From contig NZ_LMEZ01000007.1 of assembly GCF_001426545.1 (NCBI RefSeq), positions 587,190 to 651,189 on the forward strand: a stretch of DNA of 64,000 bases, read 5' to 3'. Shown in pieces: positions 16,576 through 24,065 of this stretch. The translations under genes and the position numbers were made by a program. This DNA is from Mycobacterium sp. Root135. Its GTDB lineage: Bacteria > Actinomycetota > Actinomycetes > Mycobacteriales > Mycobacteriaceae. The first letter of the stretch is position 1, and each line of letters opens with the position of its first letter. Under the pieces are notes generated by a model. That model saw only the letters and a list, made by a program, of their open reading frames with translations. It ran no database searches and was not told where the DNA came from.

Positions 16576-17781
16576 TCATCGAGGGCGGACCGACTCGCCC
16601 TTTCCCTCTATGGCCATAGCGGGTGACTCGTCGCCGCCGACCGCGCGGGCGCCCAGCGCCGCGGCAGCCACGGCGACCAGTGGCAGCAGCAGGGCGAGGT
16701 TCAGCGTCACCAGTTCCGAGAGCCAGCCGATCAACGCCGGGCCGGCGAGCAAGCCGACGTATCCGCAGCCGACCACCCGGGAGAAGTCGGTGCCGGTCGC
16801 CCCGGCCACGTTGCCCGCCGCGGTCAACACCTGCGGCAGGCTGCCGGACAGCCCGAGACCGAAGATCACCCAGCCTGCCACCGTCAACGGGAGCGCGGGC
16901 GACGCCACCACGATGCCCAGCCCGACGACGGCCGCCAGACTGCCGTAGCGCAGCACCCAGGCGGGTCCCCTCTTGGCGCTGACGATGTCCGCGGTAAACC
17001 GCCCGACCGTCATGGCCGTGACGAAACCGCCGAACACGAGGGCGCCCAAGGAGTTCGAGACTCCGAGGCGCTCCTGGGCGTGCAGGCTGCTCCAGTCCAT
17101 CGCGCAGCCCTCGGCAAGCAGCAGGACGAACGCCAGCGCACCGAGTAGCACCAGGCGGCGGCGCTTGCTCAGGGGTTTGGAAGGCGCCCCGTCCGGCGGC
17201 GCCCCGACCCCAGTAGTCGGGTCGGCTCGCACGCTGAACAGATTGGGCGCGGTCACGGCGACGAGCAACAGGCACGCGCCGCACATCACGGCCGTCGTCG
17301 ACGACATGCCCCACGCGGCGGCCAGGGTGGCGGCACCGACCAGCGAGCCGATGACGCTGCCGACGGAGAAGATCGCATGGAATGCGGACATGATCGGCTT
17401 GCCCGCCTGCTGCTCGACGGCGACCGCGCGCGCGTTCATCCCGACGTCGGTAATACCGGTCGCACCGCCGAAGATCAGTAAGGCGCCACCCAGCGTCGCG
17501 GGCGTCGGGGCGTTGAGTGGAAGGGCCAGCGTCGCGGCCATGGCCGCGGCGCCGACGAGAGCGATCCGCGCGCTGCCCCACCGGTTGATCAGCGGACCGC
17601 AGGCCTGCATTCCGATCAACGCTCCGGCACCGTGCAGGAGCAGCAGGCTCCCTAGCGTGCCCACCGAGACTCCGGTGCGTTCCTGAACCGACGGGATGTG
17701 CACCGCCCACGTGGAGATGCACAACCCGAAGACGGCGAAGACCAGAAACACCGCCGCGCGGGACCACTTGAGTGAATTCAC
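16576..17781 (-). CDS. MFS transporter
   Basis: 401 aa, about 12 hydrophobic segments. Start GTG at 17781 with GGAGG 3 nt upstream. The first helix is RAAVFLVFAVFGLCISTWAVHIPSVQERTG, the pattern of the YbjJ-like MFS group (no assigned substrate). A basic loop after helix 6 (PLSKRRRL) is typical. It may export or import a small metabolite. It diverges from the LLM oxidoreductase with 126 bp between starts. Confidence 0.85.
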   Translation of the reverse strand: MNSLKWSRAAVFLVFAVFGLCISTWAVHIPSVQERTGVSVGTLGSLLLLHGAGALIGMQACGPLINRWGSARIALVGAAAMAATLALPLNAPTPATLGGALLIFGGATGITDVGMNARAVAVEQQAGKPIMSAFHAIFSVGSVIGSLVGAATLAAAWGMSSTTAVMCGACLLLVAVTAPNLFSVRADPTTGVGAPPDGAPSKPLSKRRRLVLLGALAFVLLLAEGCAMDWSSLHAQERLGVSNSLGALVFGGFVTAMTVGRFTADIVSAKRGPAWVLRYGSLAAVVGLGIVVASPALPLTVAGWVIFGLGLSGSLPQVLTAAGNVAGATGTDFSRVVGCGYVGLLAGPALIGWLSELVTLNLALLLPLVAVAAAALGARAVGGDESPAMAIEGKGESVRPR

Positions 17782-17896
17782 GTGCCTCCAGTTACCCACT
17801 CGGCGTCGCGTTCTCCCCCGCGCACGTCGTCCATCATCGTCACAGTCGCGGGCGGCTCCCCAGGCCCCGACTTCCCAACCAACTGGTTGATCGTGA

Positions 17897-17907
17897 TATA
17901 AACCCCC
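17897..17907 (+). promoter_or_regulatory. -10 element and probable leaderless start of the LLM gene
   Basis: TATAAA at 17897-17902 ends 5 nt before the ATG at 17908 and no Shine-Dalgarno lies between. The transcription start would fall on or next to the A of the start codon, a layout typical of mycobacterial leaderless genes. An imperfect palindrome AACCAACTGGTT lies just upstream. Confidence 0.5.
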
Positions 17908-18948
17908 ATGCGCACCGGAATCTTCATGAGTTACGCCAGCGGCTTCAAGGAGGCAGCCAACCAGGTCGTCGAACTCGAGAAGTGCGGGGTCGACATCGCG
18001 TTGGTCGCCGAGGCCTACTCCTACGACGCGATCAGCCAGCTGGGCTACCTCGCGGCCAAGACCTCCACCATCGAACTGGGCTCCGGCGTCGTGCCGATCT
18101 ACACCCGCACGCCCACACTGCTGGCGATGACCGCCGCCGGCGTGGACTACGTCTCCGACGGCCGCTTCCGCCTCGGCATCGGCACCTCCGGCCCCCAGGT
18201 GGTGGAGGGCTTCCACGGCGTCCCCTTCGACGCACCACTCGGGCGCACCCGCGAGGTCGTCGAGATCTGTCGCCAGGTCTGGCGCCGCGACAAGGTCGAC
18301 TTCGACGGCAAGTACTACCAGGTGCCCCTGCCCGCCGACCGTGGCACCGGGCTCGGCAAGCCACTCAAGCTCATCAATCACCCTGTCCGCGATCGCATTC
18401 CGATCACCATCGCCGCACTCGGCCCGCAGAACGTCAAGCTCACCGCCGAGATCGCCGAAGGCTGGCAGCCGGTGTTCTACTACCCCGAAAAGGCTGACGA
18501 CGTCTGGGGTGACGACTTGCGCGCCGGTGCCGCCAAGCGCGACCCCGCTCTCGGTCCGCTCGACGTCATTGTCTCGGCCAGCCTGGCCATCGGCGACGAC
18601 GTCGACGACCGGCTCGCCTGGGCGAAACCCCAACTGGCGCTGTACATCGGCGGCATGGGCGCGCGCGGCAAGAACTTCTACCACAACCTGGCCACTCGCT
18701 ACGGCTTCGGTGAGGTCGCCGACCGGATCCAGGACCTGTACCTCGCGGGCAAGAAGGAAGAGGCCGTCGCCGCGGTACCCGACGAGCTGGTGCGGAACAT
18801 ATCCCTGGTCGGCCCAAGGGGTTTCGTCAAGGAACGGTTGGCCGCCTACGCCGAGGCCGGCGTCACCACGATGCTGGTGAACCCGCTCTCCGGCGACGAC
18901 CGCGAGACGGTGAAGTTCTGCGAGGAGCTCGTCGAGCTTTCGCACTGA
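17908..18948 (+). CDS. LLM class F420-dependent oxidoreductase
   Basis: 346 aa luciferase-like (TIM barrel) flavin/F420 enzyme. It begins MRTGIFMSYASGFKEAANQV and contains LGSGVVPIYTRTPTLLAMTAAGVDYVSDGRFRLGIGTSGPQV split across strands 4-5, characteristic of mycobacterial F420-dependent enzymes. Insertion loop around FFDGKYYQ-type residues (DFDGKYYQVPLP) is standard. Substrate unknown; members act on varied small molecules. Probably leaderless. Followed by a GNAT gene 30 nt downstream. Confidence 0.88.
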   Translation: MRTGIFMSYASGFKEAANQVVELEKCGVDIALVAEAYSYDAISQLGYLAAKTSTIELGSGVVPIYTRTPTLLAMTAAGVDYVSDGRFRLGIGTSGPQVVEGFHGVPFDAPLGRTREVVEICRQVWRRDKVDFDGKYYQVPLPADRGTGLGKPLKLINHPVRDRIPITIAALGPQNVKLTAEIAEGWQPVFYYPEKADDVWGDDLRAGAAKRDPALGPLDVIVSASLAIGDDVDDRLAWAKPQLALYIGGMGARGKNFYHNLATRYGFGEVADRIQDLYLAGKKEEAVAAVPDELVRNISLVGPRGFVKERLAAYAEAGVTTMLVNPLSGDDRETVKFCEELVELSH

Positions 18949-18978
18949 GTCACCGCGGGCACGAGCGAAGATGGTCTC

Positions 18979-19569
18979 GTGCCCAGCTCGTTTCCGCCCG
19001 CCCTGCCGACCGGCTCCTTCTCGACGTCGGACCACCCTCGCATCGCTGTCGGCGACGCGGTGTTGAGACCGTGGATCCGGGACGACGCCGCGGCCCTGGT
19101 CGAGGCGTTCGACCACCGTGCGATCCGGCAGTGGCACGTCAGCCGCGCGGACACCGTCGACGAAGCACGCGAACTGATCGTGCGCTGGCAGGGCGGCTGG
19201 ACCGCCGAGCGCGAGTTCAACTGGGCGATCGTCGGGGCCGACGACTCCCTGCTGGGTCGCATCGCGTTGAAGGGCGTCGACCTGTTCGAGGCCAGCGCTG
19301 AAGTCGCCTACTGGATGTGCCCCGCGTCGCGCGGGCGCGGACTGTGCCCGCGTGCCGTCGTCACGCTGTCGGAGTGGGCCTTCGCAGCCGGCTTCCATCG
19401 CCTCCAGTTGCAACACTCGACCCGCAACCTGCCCTCCTGCCGGGTGGCCACCAAGGCCGGGTTCCGCGAGGAGGGCACACGACGGGGTGCGGCGCTGCAC
19501 TCCGACGGCTGGCACGACATGCACGCCCACGCCCGACTGAGCGGGGACGTCGGCTACTCCCCGACCTGA
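18979..19569 (+). CDS. GNAT family N-acetyltransferase
   Basis: 196 aa from GTG at 18979. RimJ/RimL-type acetyltransferase: VLRPWIRDDAAALVEAFD at the front, acetyl-CoA loop RGRGLCPRAVVTLSEWAF, and LQLQHSTRNLPSCRVATKAGFREEG near the end. The substrate cannot be inferred. Its 3' end overlaps the converging proline/acid-rich gene by 16 nt. Confidence 0.88.
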   Translation: MPSSFPPALPTGSFSTSDHPRIAVGDAVLRPWIRDDAAALVEAFDHRAIRQWHVSRADTVDEARELIVRWQGGWTAEREFNWAIVGADDSLLGRIALKGVDLFEASAEVAYWMCPASRGRGLCPRAVVTLSEWAFAAGFHRLQLQHSTRNLPSCRVATKAGFREEGTRRGAALHSDGWHDMHAHARLSGDVGYSPT

Positions 19570-20930
19570 GGCAGCTCGTCGGCGGCGATCTCGCACGGCG
19601 TCGGCTCCGAGTCCCCGACGAGGGGCTGCGCCGTGGCGTCTGGCAGATCCTGGACGGCGGGCGGTGGAGTCGGCGCGGGTTCCGGAGCCGGCGGCGGCTC
19701 GGCTGCCACGTCGGCGGCGGCCTCCTCGGGCTCCTGCGGCTCCGCGACTCCCTCGCCCTCCTCGGCCTTGCCGTCCTCTTCGCCCGATTCGGTCTCCTCG
19801 TCCTCTTCGGGATCTTCGTCGTCCGGTGGCTCGTCCAAGTCCTCGTCGAGATCGGCGGGGTAGGAAGGGTCGCTGGAGCCCGCCAGATCGCCGCCCGAGC
19901 CGACGAGCCCACCGATGAGGTCGGCCAACTGCTGTCCGAATCCCCCGAGGCCGGAGCCCGCCGACCCCATGGACCCCAACGACGGGGCGCCCGCGCCGAG
20001 GTCACCCGACGAGGGCACCGGCGGCGGACTCAATGGTGGGGCAGGCGGCGGAGCCGTCGCGGCCTCCGTGCCCGACCACGGCGCGGCGGCCGGAGCGACC
20101 GCCGCCGGAGCCGACCCCACCGCCGCGGCGGGCACGGTCTGAACGGGCATGGCCTGGACTGCCACGGGTTCGGGCCGGGACGCGACCGCGGGCGTCGTCT
20201 GCGGCCGCTCCGTCGCGACCCGATCATCCCGCGGGCCCAAGACGCCGGGCACGCCGAACACGGCGACCGGCGCGGTGATCCGCGCAATCGCCGCGCCATA
20301 GGCGGAGTCGACGGCGGCGGCGGCCTGGCGCATCGCCGCCACCCACTCGGCTCCGACCTCGAGGTCGACGAACGGTGTGACCTCGAGGTCGATCAGCTCA
20401 CTGGCGGCGGCCACGTCGCCGACCCCGGTCGTCACCGTCGCGGCGGCGGCCATCCACTCGGCTCGCCGTGGTTGCTGCGTGCCGTCGACCGCCTCGGTGG
20501 CGAGCACCTTGGCGTCGACCGCCTGCCACAGGGCGTCCCGCAGGGCCGCCACCGCGTCCGCGGCCGTCCGTACCGCCGCGCTGACGGCCGTCGCCGATTG
20601 ACAACTGCGGTAGAGGAATTCGTGGGCGGCGGTCGCGCCGCGGCCCGACCAGGCGCCGTCGAGCTCGGTCATCAGGTCGGCCTGCATGCGGGCGGCGTCC
20701 TCGGCAGCCGACGCGGCAGCGGCCAAGACGACGTGATCGGAGTCCAACGCGCGCAGGTCGAGGCCGTCGTCACCGGAGTACCAGTCGCGTACCTGCGCGC
20801 TGTGAGTCGTCAGGTCGGGGTGCTGGTATCCGAGCCGACGGCACGCCGCCACGTACTCCTCGACGTCGTCGACTGCGGGTCGACCCTCGACGAGTCGGGC
20901 CGCGACGTCGTATGGGTTGGCCACCGTCAC
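19554..20930 (-). CDS. WXG-like protein with Pro/Ala and acidic tail, candidate ESX substrate
   Basis: 458 aa from GTG at 20930, overlapping the preceding stop in GTGA. Residues about 1-240 are helical and Ala-rich, with an AWSGRGATAAHEFL segment resembling the WxG turn of ESX substrates. The middle is Pro/Ala rich (repeated APA and PPP runs). The tail holds a strongly acidic block (DEDPEEDEETESGEEDG) and then more Pro. No transmembrane segment or enzyme motif was seen. It is paired with an EspC-like small protein. Function unknown; secretion through a type VII system is an inference from architecture. Confidence 0.7.
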   Translation of the reverse strand: MTVANPYDVAARLVEGRPAVDDVEEYVAACRRLGYQHPDLTTHSAQVRDWYSGDDGLDLRALDSDHVVLAAAASAAEDAARMQADLMTELDGAWSGRGATAAHEFLYRSCQSATAVSAAVRTAADAVAALRDALWQAVDAKVLATEAVDGTQQPRRAEWMAAAATVTTGVGDVAAASELIDLEVTPFVDLEVGAEWVAAMRQAAAAVDSAYGAAIARITAPVAVFGVPGVLGPRDDRVATERPQTTPAVASRPEPVAVQAMPVQTVPAAAVGSAPAAVAPAAAPWSGTEAATAPPPAPPLSPPPVPSSGDLGAGAPSLGSMGSAGSGLGGFGQQLADLIGGLVGSGGDLAGSSDPSYPADLDEDLDEPPDDEDPEEDEETESGEEDGKAEEGEGVAEPQEPEEAAADVAAEPPPAPEPAPTPPPAVQDLPDATAQPLVGDSEPTPCEIAADELPQVGE

Positions 20931-21232
20931 CCCATCCGTGCGGCGCCGCGCGCGTCGACGTCGACGTAGCGGTCGGCGGAGGCCCGCAGCGCGGCGGCGA
21001 TCTCGCGCATCGCCCTGGCCCACGCGTGCGTCTGGTCCACGACGTCGTCGACCGCGCGTCGCACCGCGTCCCCGCGGGCTACGTGGTCACGACCGGCGAG
21101 GGCTCCGTCGAAGGCGAGGCGGTCGAGCCGGCCGCGGGCCAACCCGTCGACGACGTCGGCGATCGCGTCGCATCGGCCTGCGACGCCGAGGACCGCTCCG
21201 ACGTCGACGTGCGCGGACTCAATTTCTCCCAT
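20927..21232 (-). CDS. EspC-like small protein, candidate type VII secretion target
   Basis: 101 aa. Length and helical composition match the EspC/DUF2580 family of ESX-1 associated proteins. Near the C-terminus is YVDVD (ADRYVDVDARG), a YxxxD/E secretion signal. It is coupled to the following WXG-like gene by a GTGA overlap. Neither gene is near the ESX-4 apparatus at 42-51 kb. Family assignment is by pattern, not alignment. Confidence 0.65.
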   Translation of the reverse strand: MGEIESAHVDVGAVLGVAGRCDAIADVVDGLARGRLDRLAFDGALAGRDHVARGDAVRRAVDDVVDQTHAWARAMREIAAALRASADRYVDVDARGAARMG

Positions 21233-21287
21233 GCCCGGTTAGGACGCAGGGCGCGGCCGTCCGGTTCCCCGGTAGATCAGACGAGCG

Positions 21288-22589
21288 TCAGGCCAGGTCC
21301 ATGTCGAGCCCGGCGAGATGGCCGCGGGCCCGGGCCTGACCGACCGATCCGGCGCCTGCGCCGTCGTGCAGAAGGCGCCACCCGTCGCGGTCGTCCTGGC
21401 CCTCCGGCAAATCCAGCCAGTGCCGCAGAACGGCGAGATCACCGGTCGCGATCACCGCGGTGCGCAGGCTGGTGCTCAATTCCGTCCGCAGACGCGCCAC
21501 CGCCGGCGACATCGACTGCGGCAACAGCGCCCCGGTGTAGACGTCCAGCGCCGCCGCGACCCGCCCGGCCCGCAACTCGTCGAACACCTGGGTGACGTCA
21601 CTGACGACCGGCTCGAGCAGCCGGTAGGGCCGCGAACCCACCGCGACCGGTTTGATGACGCGCCGCAGACGCGACATCTCGGCACGGACCGTCACCACGT
21701 CGAGGTCCTTGTCGTCCAACATCATCGCGAGATGGTCGGCGCTGAGGCCCTCGGGGTGCTGGGTGAGCAGAACCAGGATGTCGGCATGACGCGGGGTCAG
21801 GCTGGAGGTTCGGCGGTTGCCCCGCTCGTCGGTGAACTGCCACCGCGGGCGGCCTGCGCCAAGCACCCGAAGCCGGGCGTTGACCTGATCCCCAACGGCG
21901 ACAACAGGTTTAGTGAGCCGGAGCAACGCCAGGTGGTTCTCCACGGCGACGGCAGTGGCGCGCACCAGGGCCAATGCCTGGGCCGATGCCACCTCGACAC
22001 CACCGGTCAGGTCGATCGCACCGATGAGGTCGCCCGTGCCGGGGTCGTGGACGGGCGCCGCAGTGCAACTCCAGCGCTGAGCCACCCGGGAGAAGTGTTC
22101 GGAGCTACGGATCTGCAGCTCGCGGTCGAGGGCGAGCGCGGTACCCGGCGCGTTGGTCCCGACGCGGCGTTCGCTCCAGTCGGCGCCGGGAACGAAGTTC
22201 ATCGCCTCCGCCTTGCGGAGTGCTTCGGGATCGCCCTCCACCCACAGCAGCGTGCCGTCGGCGGCGGTGATGGCCACGACGACGCCGGAGTCCCTCGCGT
22301 CGTCGACGAGGAGCCGCCGGATTACCGGCAGTGCCGAGGCAAGCGGGTGCGTGTCGCGCATCCGTGCCAACCGCAACGTGGCGGCCGACGACTCCGCCCC
22401 CTCCCAGTCGGGGTCGACGCCCTTGGCCAGGCTGCGGCGCCAGCTCTCGGCGACGATGGGTCGAATCGAGGTGGAGTCGAGGTAGGTCGAGTCGACCTCG
22501 CCTGCGACGAACAGGTCGTGCACCGCACGCAAGGCGGTCGGAGGCGACCACGCAGACGCGTGGGCGTCCAGCGCCTTCGACGACACCAC
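21288..22589 (-). CDS. GAF domain-containing transcriptional regulator
   Basis: 433 aa. N-terminal segment SWRRSLAKGVDPDW is typical of AcoR-like regulators. A GAF domain follows (about 70-220; GTNAPGTALALDREL and WSCTAAPVHDPGTGDLIGAIDLTGG). A winged-helix-like region with LTPRHADILVLLTQHPEGLSADHLAMML lies after it. It lacks a sigma-54 AAA+ domain. Mycobacterial relatives sit beside alcohol or aldehyde dehydrogenases. Here it is divergent from the cobalamin riboswitch operon, and a 16-bp palindrome lies between. The ligand is unknown. Confidence 0.85.
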   Translation of the reverse strand: MVSSKALDAHASAWSPPTALRAVHDLFVAGEVDSTYLDSTSIRPIVAESWRRSLAKGVDPDWEGAESSAATLRLARMRDTHPLASALPVIRRLLVDDARDSGVVVAITAADGTLLWVEGDPEALRKAEAMNFVPGADWSERRVGTNAPGTALALDRELQIRSSEHFSRVAQRWSCTAAPVHDPGTGDLIGAIDLTGGVEVASAQALALVRATAVAVENHLALLRLTKPVVAVGDQVNARLRVLGAGRPRWQFTDERGNRRTSSLTPRHADILVLLTQHPEGLSADHLAMMLDDKDLDVVTVRAEMSRLRRVIKPVAVGSRPYRLLEPVVSDVTQVFDELRAGRVAAALDVYTGALLPQSMSPAVARLRTELSTSLRTAVIATGDLAVLRHWLDLPEGQDDRDGWRLLHDGAGAGSVGQARARGHLAGLDMDLA

Positions 22590-22718
22590 TCGCTACCACG
22601 CTCCTTGCACCGGCGAACTTCACGGTCCCGAGCCTCGAGGCCAGACCGCCCCCCGTTCGTGCCAACAGTAGTCCTCCTGCCCGGCCCCGTAGGGAAACTA
22701 CCGACAACCGTGCACGCG

Positions 22719-22734
22719 GCGCTCATATGAGCGC
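22719..22734. promoter_or_regulatory. 16-bp perfect palindrome upstream of the riboswitch
   Basis: GCGCTCATATGAGCGC is its own reverse complement. It lies between the GAF regulator start and the -10-like TATCAT (22770-22775) of the cobT transcript, about 50 nt from the expected transcription start. It could be a regulator site for either gene. Confidence 0.5.
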
Positions 22735-22784
22735 GGCCCAGGCCCAACCGCTCCGAACCGGGGGTGGTTTATCATCGGTTTGCG

Positions 22785-22921
22785 CTTGGCGTACAGGAAT
22801 CTGGTGCAAGCCCAGAACGGACGCGCCGCTGTGAACACGACTGGTGAAAGCCTGTGTGTGAGTCAGATGTTGGGCCAAGAGCATCCTGAATCGAACGGGG
22901 TCGCGAGACGCCCCGAAAGGA
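22785..22921 (+). ncRNA. Cobalamin riboswitch controlling cobT-cobIJ
   Basis: The conserved core is readable in order: AGGAATC, GGTGCAAGCCC, the B12-box-like GCCGCTGTGAA, and AGTCAGA. CTTGGC (22785-22790) and GCCAAG (22874-22879) can form the closing P1 helix. The aptamer is short, about 95 nt, more like compact class-II forms. Downstream, CGGGG (22896-22900) and CCCCG (22911-22915) form a hairpin that ends right before AAAGGA, so it may control translation of the leader ORF. TATCAT at 22770-22775 is a likely -10. Confidence 0.88.
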
Positions 22922-22926
22922 ACCCG

Positions 22927-22992
22927 ATGACGACGATCCACCCGGGCCTCGCCGCCCGTCCACCGCGCGTGCCGGTTCCTGCGGCCTTCTGA
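22927..22992 (+). CDS. 21-aa leader ORF between riboswitch and cobT
   Basis: The product is MTTIHPGLAARPPRVPVPAAF. AAAGGA at 22916-22921 sits 5 nt before its ATG. Its TGA shares the A with the cobT ATG (TGATG). The cobT start itself has no recognisable ribosome-binding site, so coupled translation from this ORF is likely. It resembles no known protein and is probably a regulatory leader rather than a functional peptide. Confidence 0.6.
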   Translation: MTTIHPGLAARPPRVPVPAAF

Positions 22993-24065
22993 TGGACTTC
23001 CCCACCGTGCCGGCACCGGATGCCGACGCCGAGCACGCCGCCCGTTCCCGGCAGGACGTCCTGACCAAACCGCGGGGCGCACTGGGCAGGCTGGAAGACC
23101 TCTCGATCTGGGTGTCGGCGTGCCAAGGGGTGTGCCCGCCACGGCAGTTCACCCGCGCCCGCATCGTCGTCTTCGCCGGTGACCACGGCGTGGCGAAGTC
23201 AGGGGTGTCGGCCTACCCGCCCGAGGTGACGGCGCAGATGGTCGCCAACATCGATGCGGGCGGTGCCGCGATCAACGTGCTCGCCGGCAATGCGGGGGCG
23301 ACGGTGCGCGTCGTCGACGTCGCCGTCGACTGCGATGAACCGTTGTCCGAACAGATCGGTGCCTACAAGGTCCGACGTGGCAGTGGTGACATCTCCGTCG
23401 AGGACGCCATGACCGACGAGGAGACGCTCGCAGCGGTGACAGCGGGTCGTCGCATCGCCGACGAGGAGGTCGACGCCGGCGCGGATCTGCTGATCGCCGG
23501 CGACATGGGCATCGGAAACACCACCCCGTCGACGGCGCTGATCGCGGCCCTGGCGGGCAAGGAGCCGGTCGCACTGGTCGGCCGCGGCACCGGTGTCGAC
23601 GACTCCGGCTGGATGCGCAAGACGGCTGCGGTGCGCGACGCGCTGTACCGCACCCGCGGCCACACGGCGGATCCGCTTGCGCTGCTTCGTATTTGCGGTG
23701 GCGCCGACCTGGCCGCCATGGCGGGCTTCTGCGCCCAGGCCGCCATCCGGCAGACGCCCGTCCTGCTCGACGGCGTCGTCGTGACCGCGGCCGCACTGGT
23801 CGCCGAACGGTTGGCTCCCGGCGCCAAGCAGTGGTGGCAGGCGGGCCACCGGTCCACCGAGCCCGCCCACGACGTCGCGCTCGCGCAGTTGGGCCTCGTA
23901 CCCGTCGTCGACATGGGCATGAGACTCGGCGAGGGTTCCGGTGCCGCGGTGGCACTGCCCCTGCTGCGCGCGGCCGTCGCCATCCTGTCGTCGATGGCGA
24001 CGTTCGGCGAGGCCGCGGTGTCCGACCGCGACGACACCGACGACCGGTCGGCGGTGATCGGATGA
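22992..24065 (+). CDS. cobT: Nicotinate-nucleotide--dimethylbenzimidazole phosphoribosyltransferase
   Basis: 357 aa. It makes alpha-ribazole phosphate, the lower ligand precursor of cobalamin. Family motifs: RSRQDVLTKPRGALGRLE at the N-terminus, VVFAGDHGVAKSGVSAYP, GDMGIGNTTPSTAL, and the catalytic Glu in MGMRLGEGSGAAVALPLL. The start at 22992 is set by homology and by the 1-nt overlap with the leader ORF. Controlled by the upstream B12 riboswitch. It overlaps cobIJ by 4 nt. Confidence 0.96.
   Translation: MDFPTVPAPDADAEHAARSRQDVLTKPRGALGRLEDLSIWVSACQGVCPPRQFTRARIVVFAGDHGVAKSGVSAYPPEVTAQMVANIDAGGAAINVLAGNAGATVRVVDVAVDCDEPLSEQIGAYKVRRGSGDISVEDAMTDEETLAAVTAGRRIADEEVDAGADLLIAGDMGIGNTTPSTALIAALAGKEPVALVGRGTGVDDSGWMRKTAAVRDALYRTRGHTADPLALLRICGGADLAAMAGFCAQAAIRQTPVLLDGVVVTAAALVAERLAPGAKQWWQAGHRSTEPAHDVALAQLGLVPVVDMGMRLGEGSGAAVALPLLRAAVAILSSMATFGEAAVSDRDDTDDRSAVIG

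Noticed and set aside
22690..22702. Small inverted repeat GTAG-CTAC near the GAF regulator
   Set aside because: Only 4-bp arms, expected by chance.
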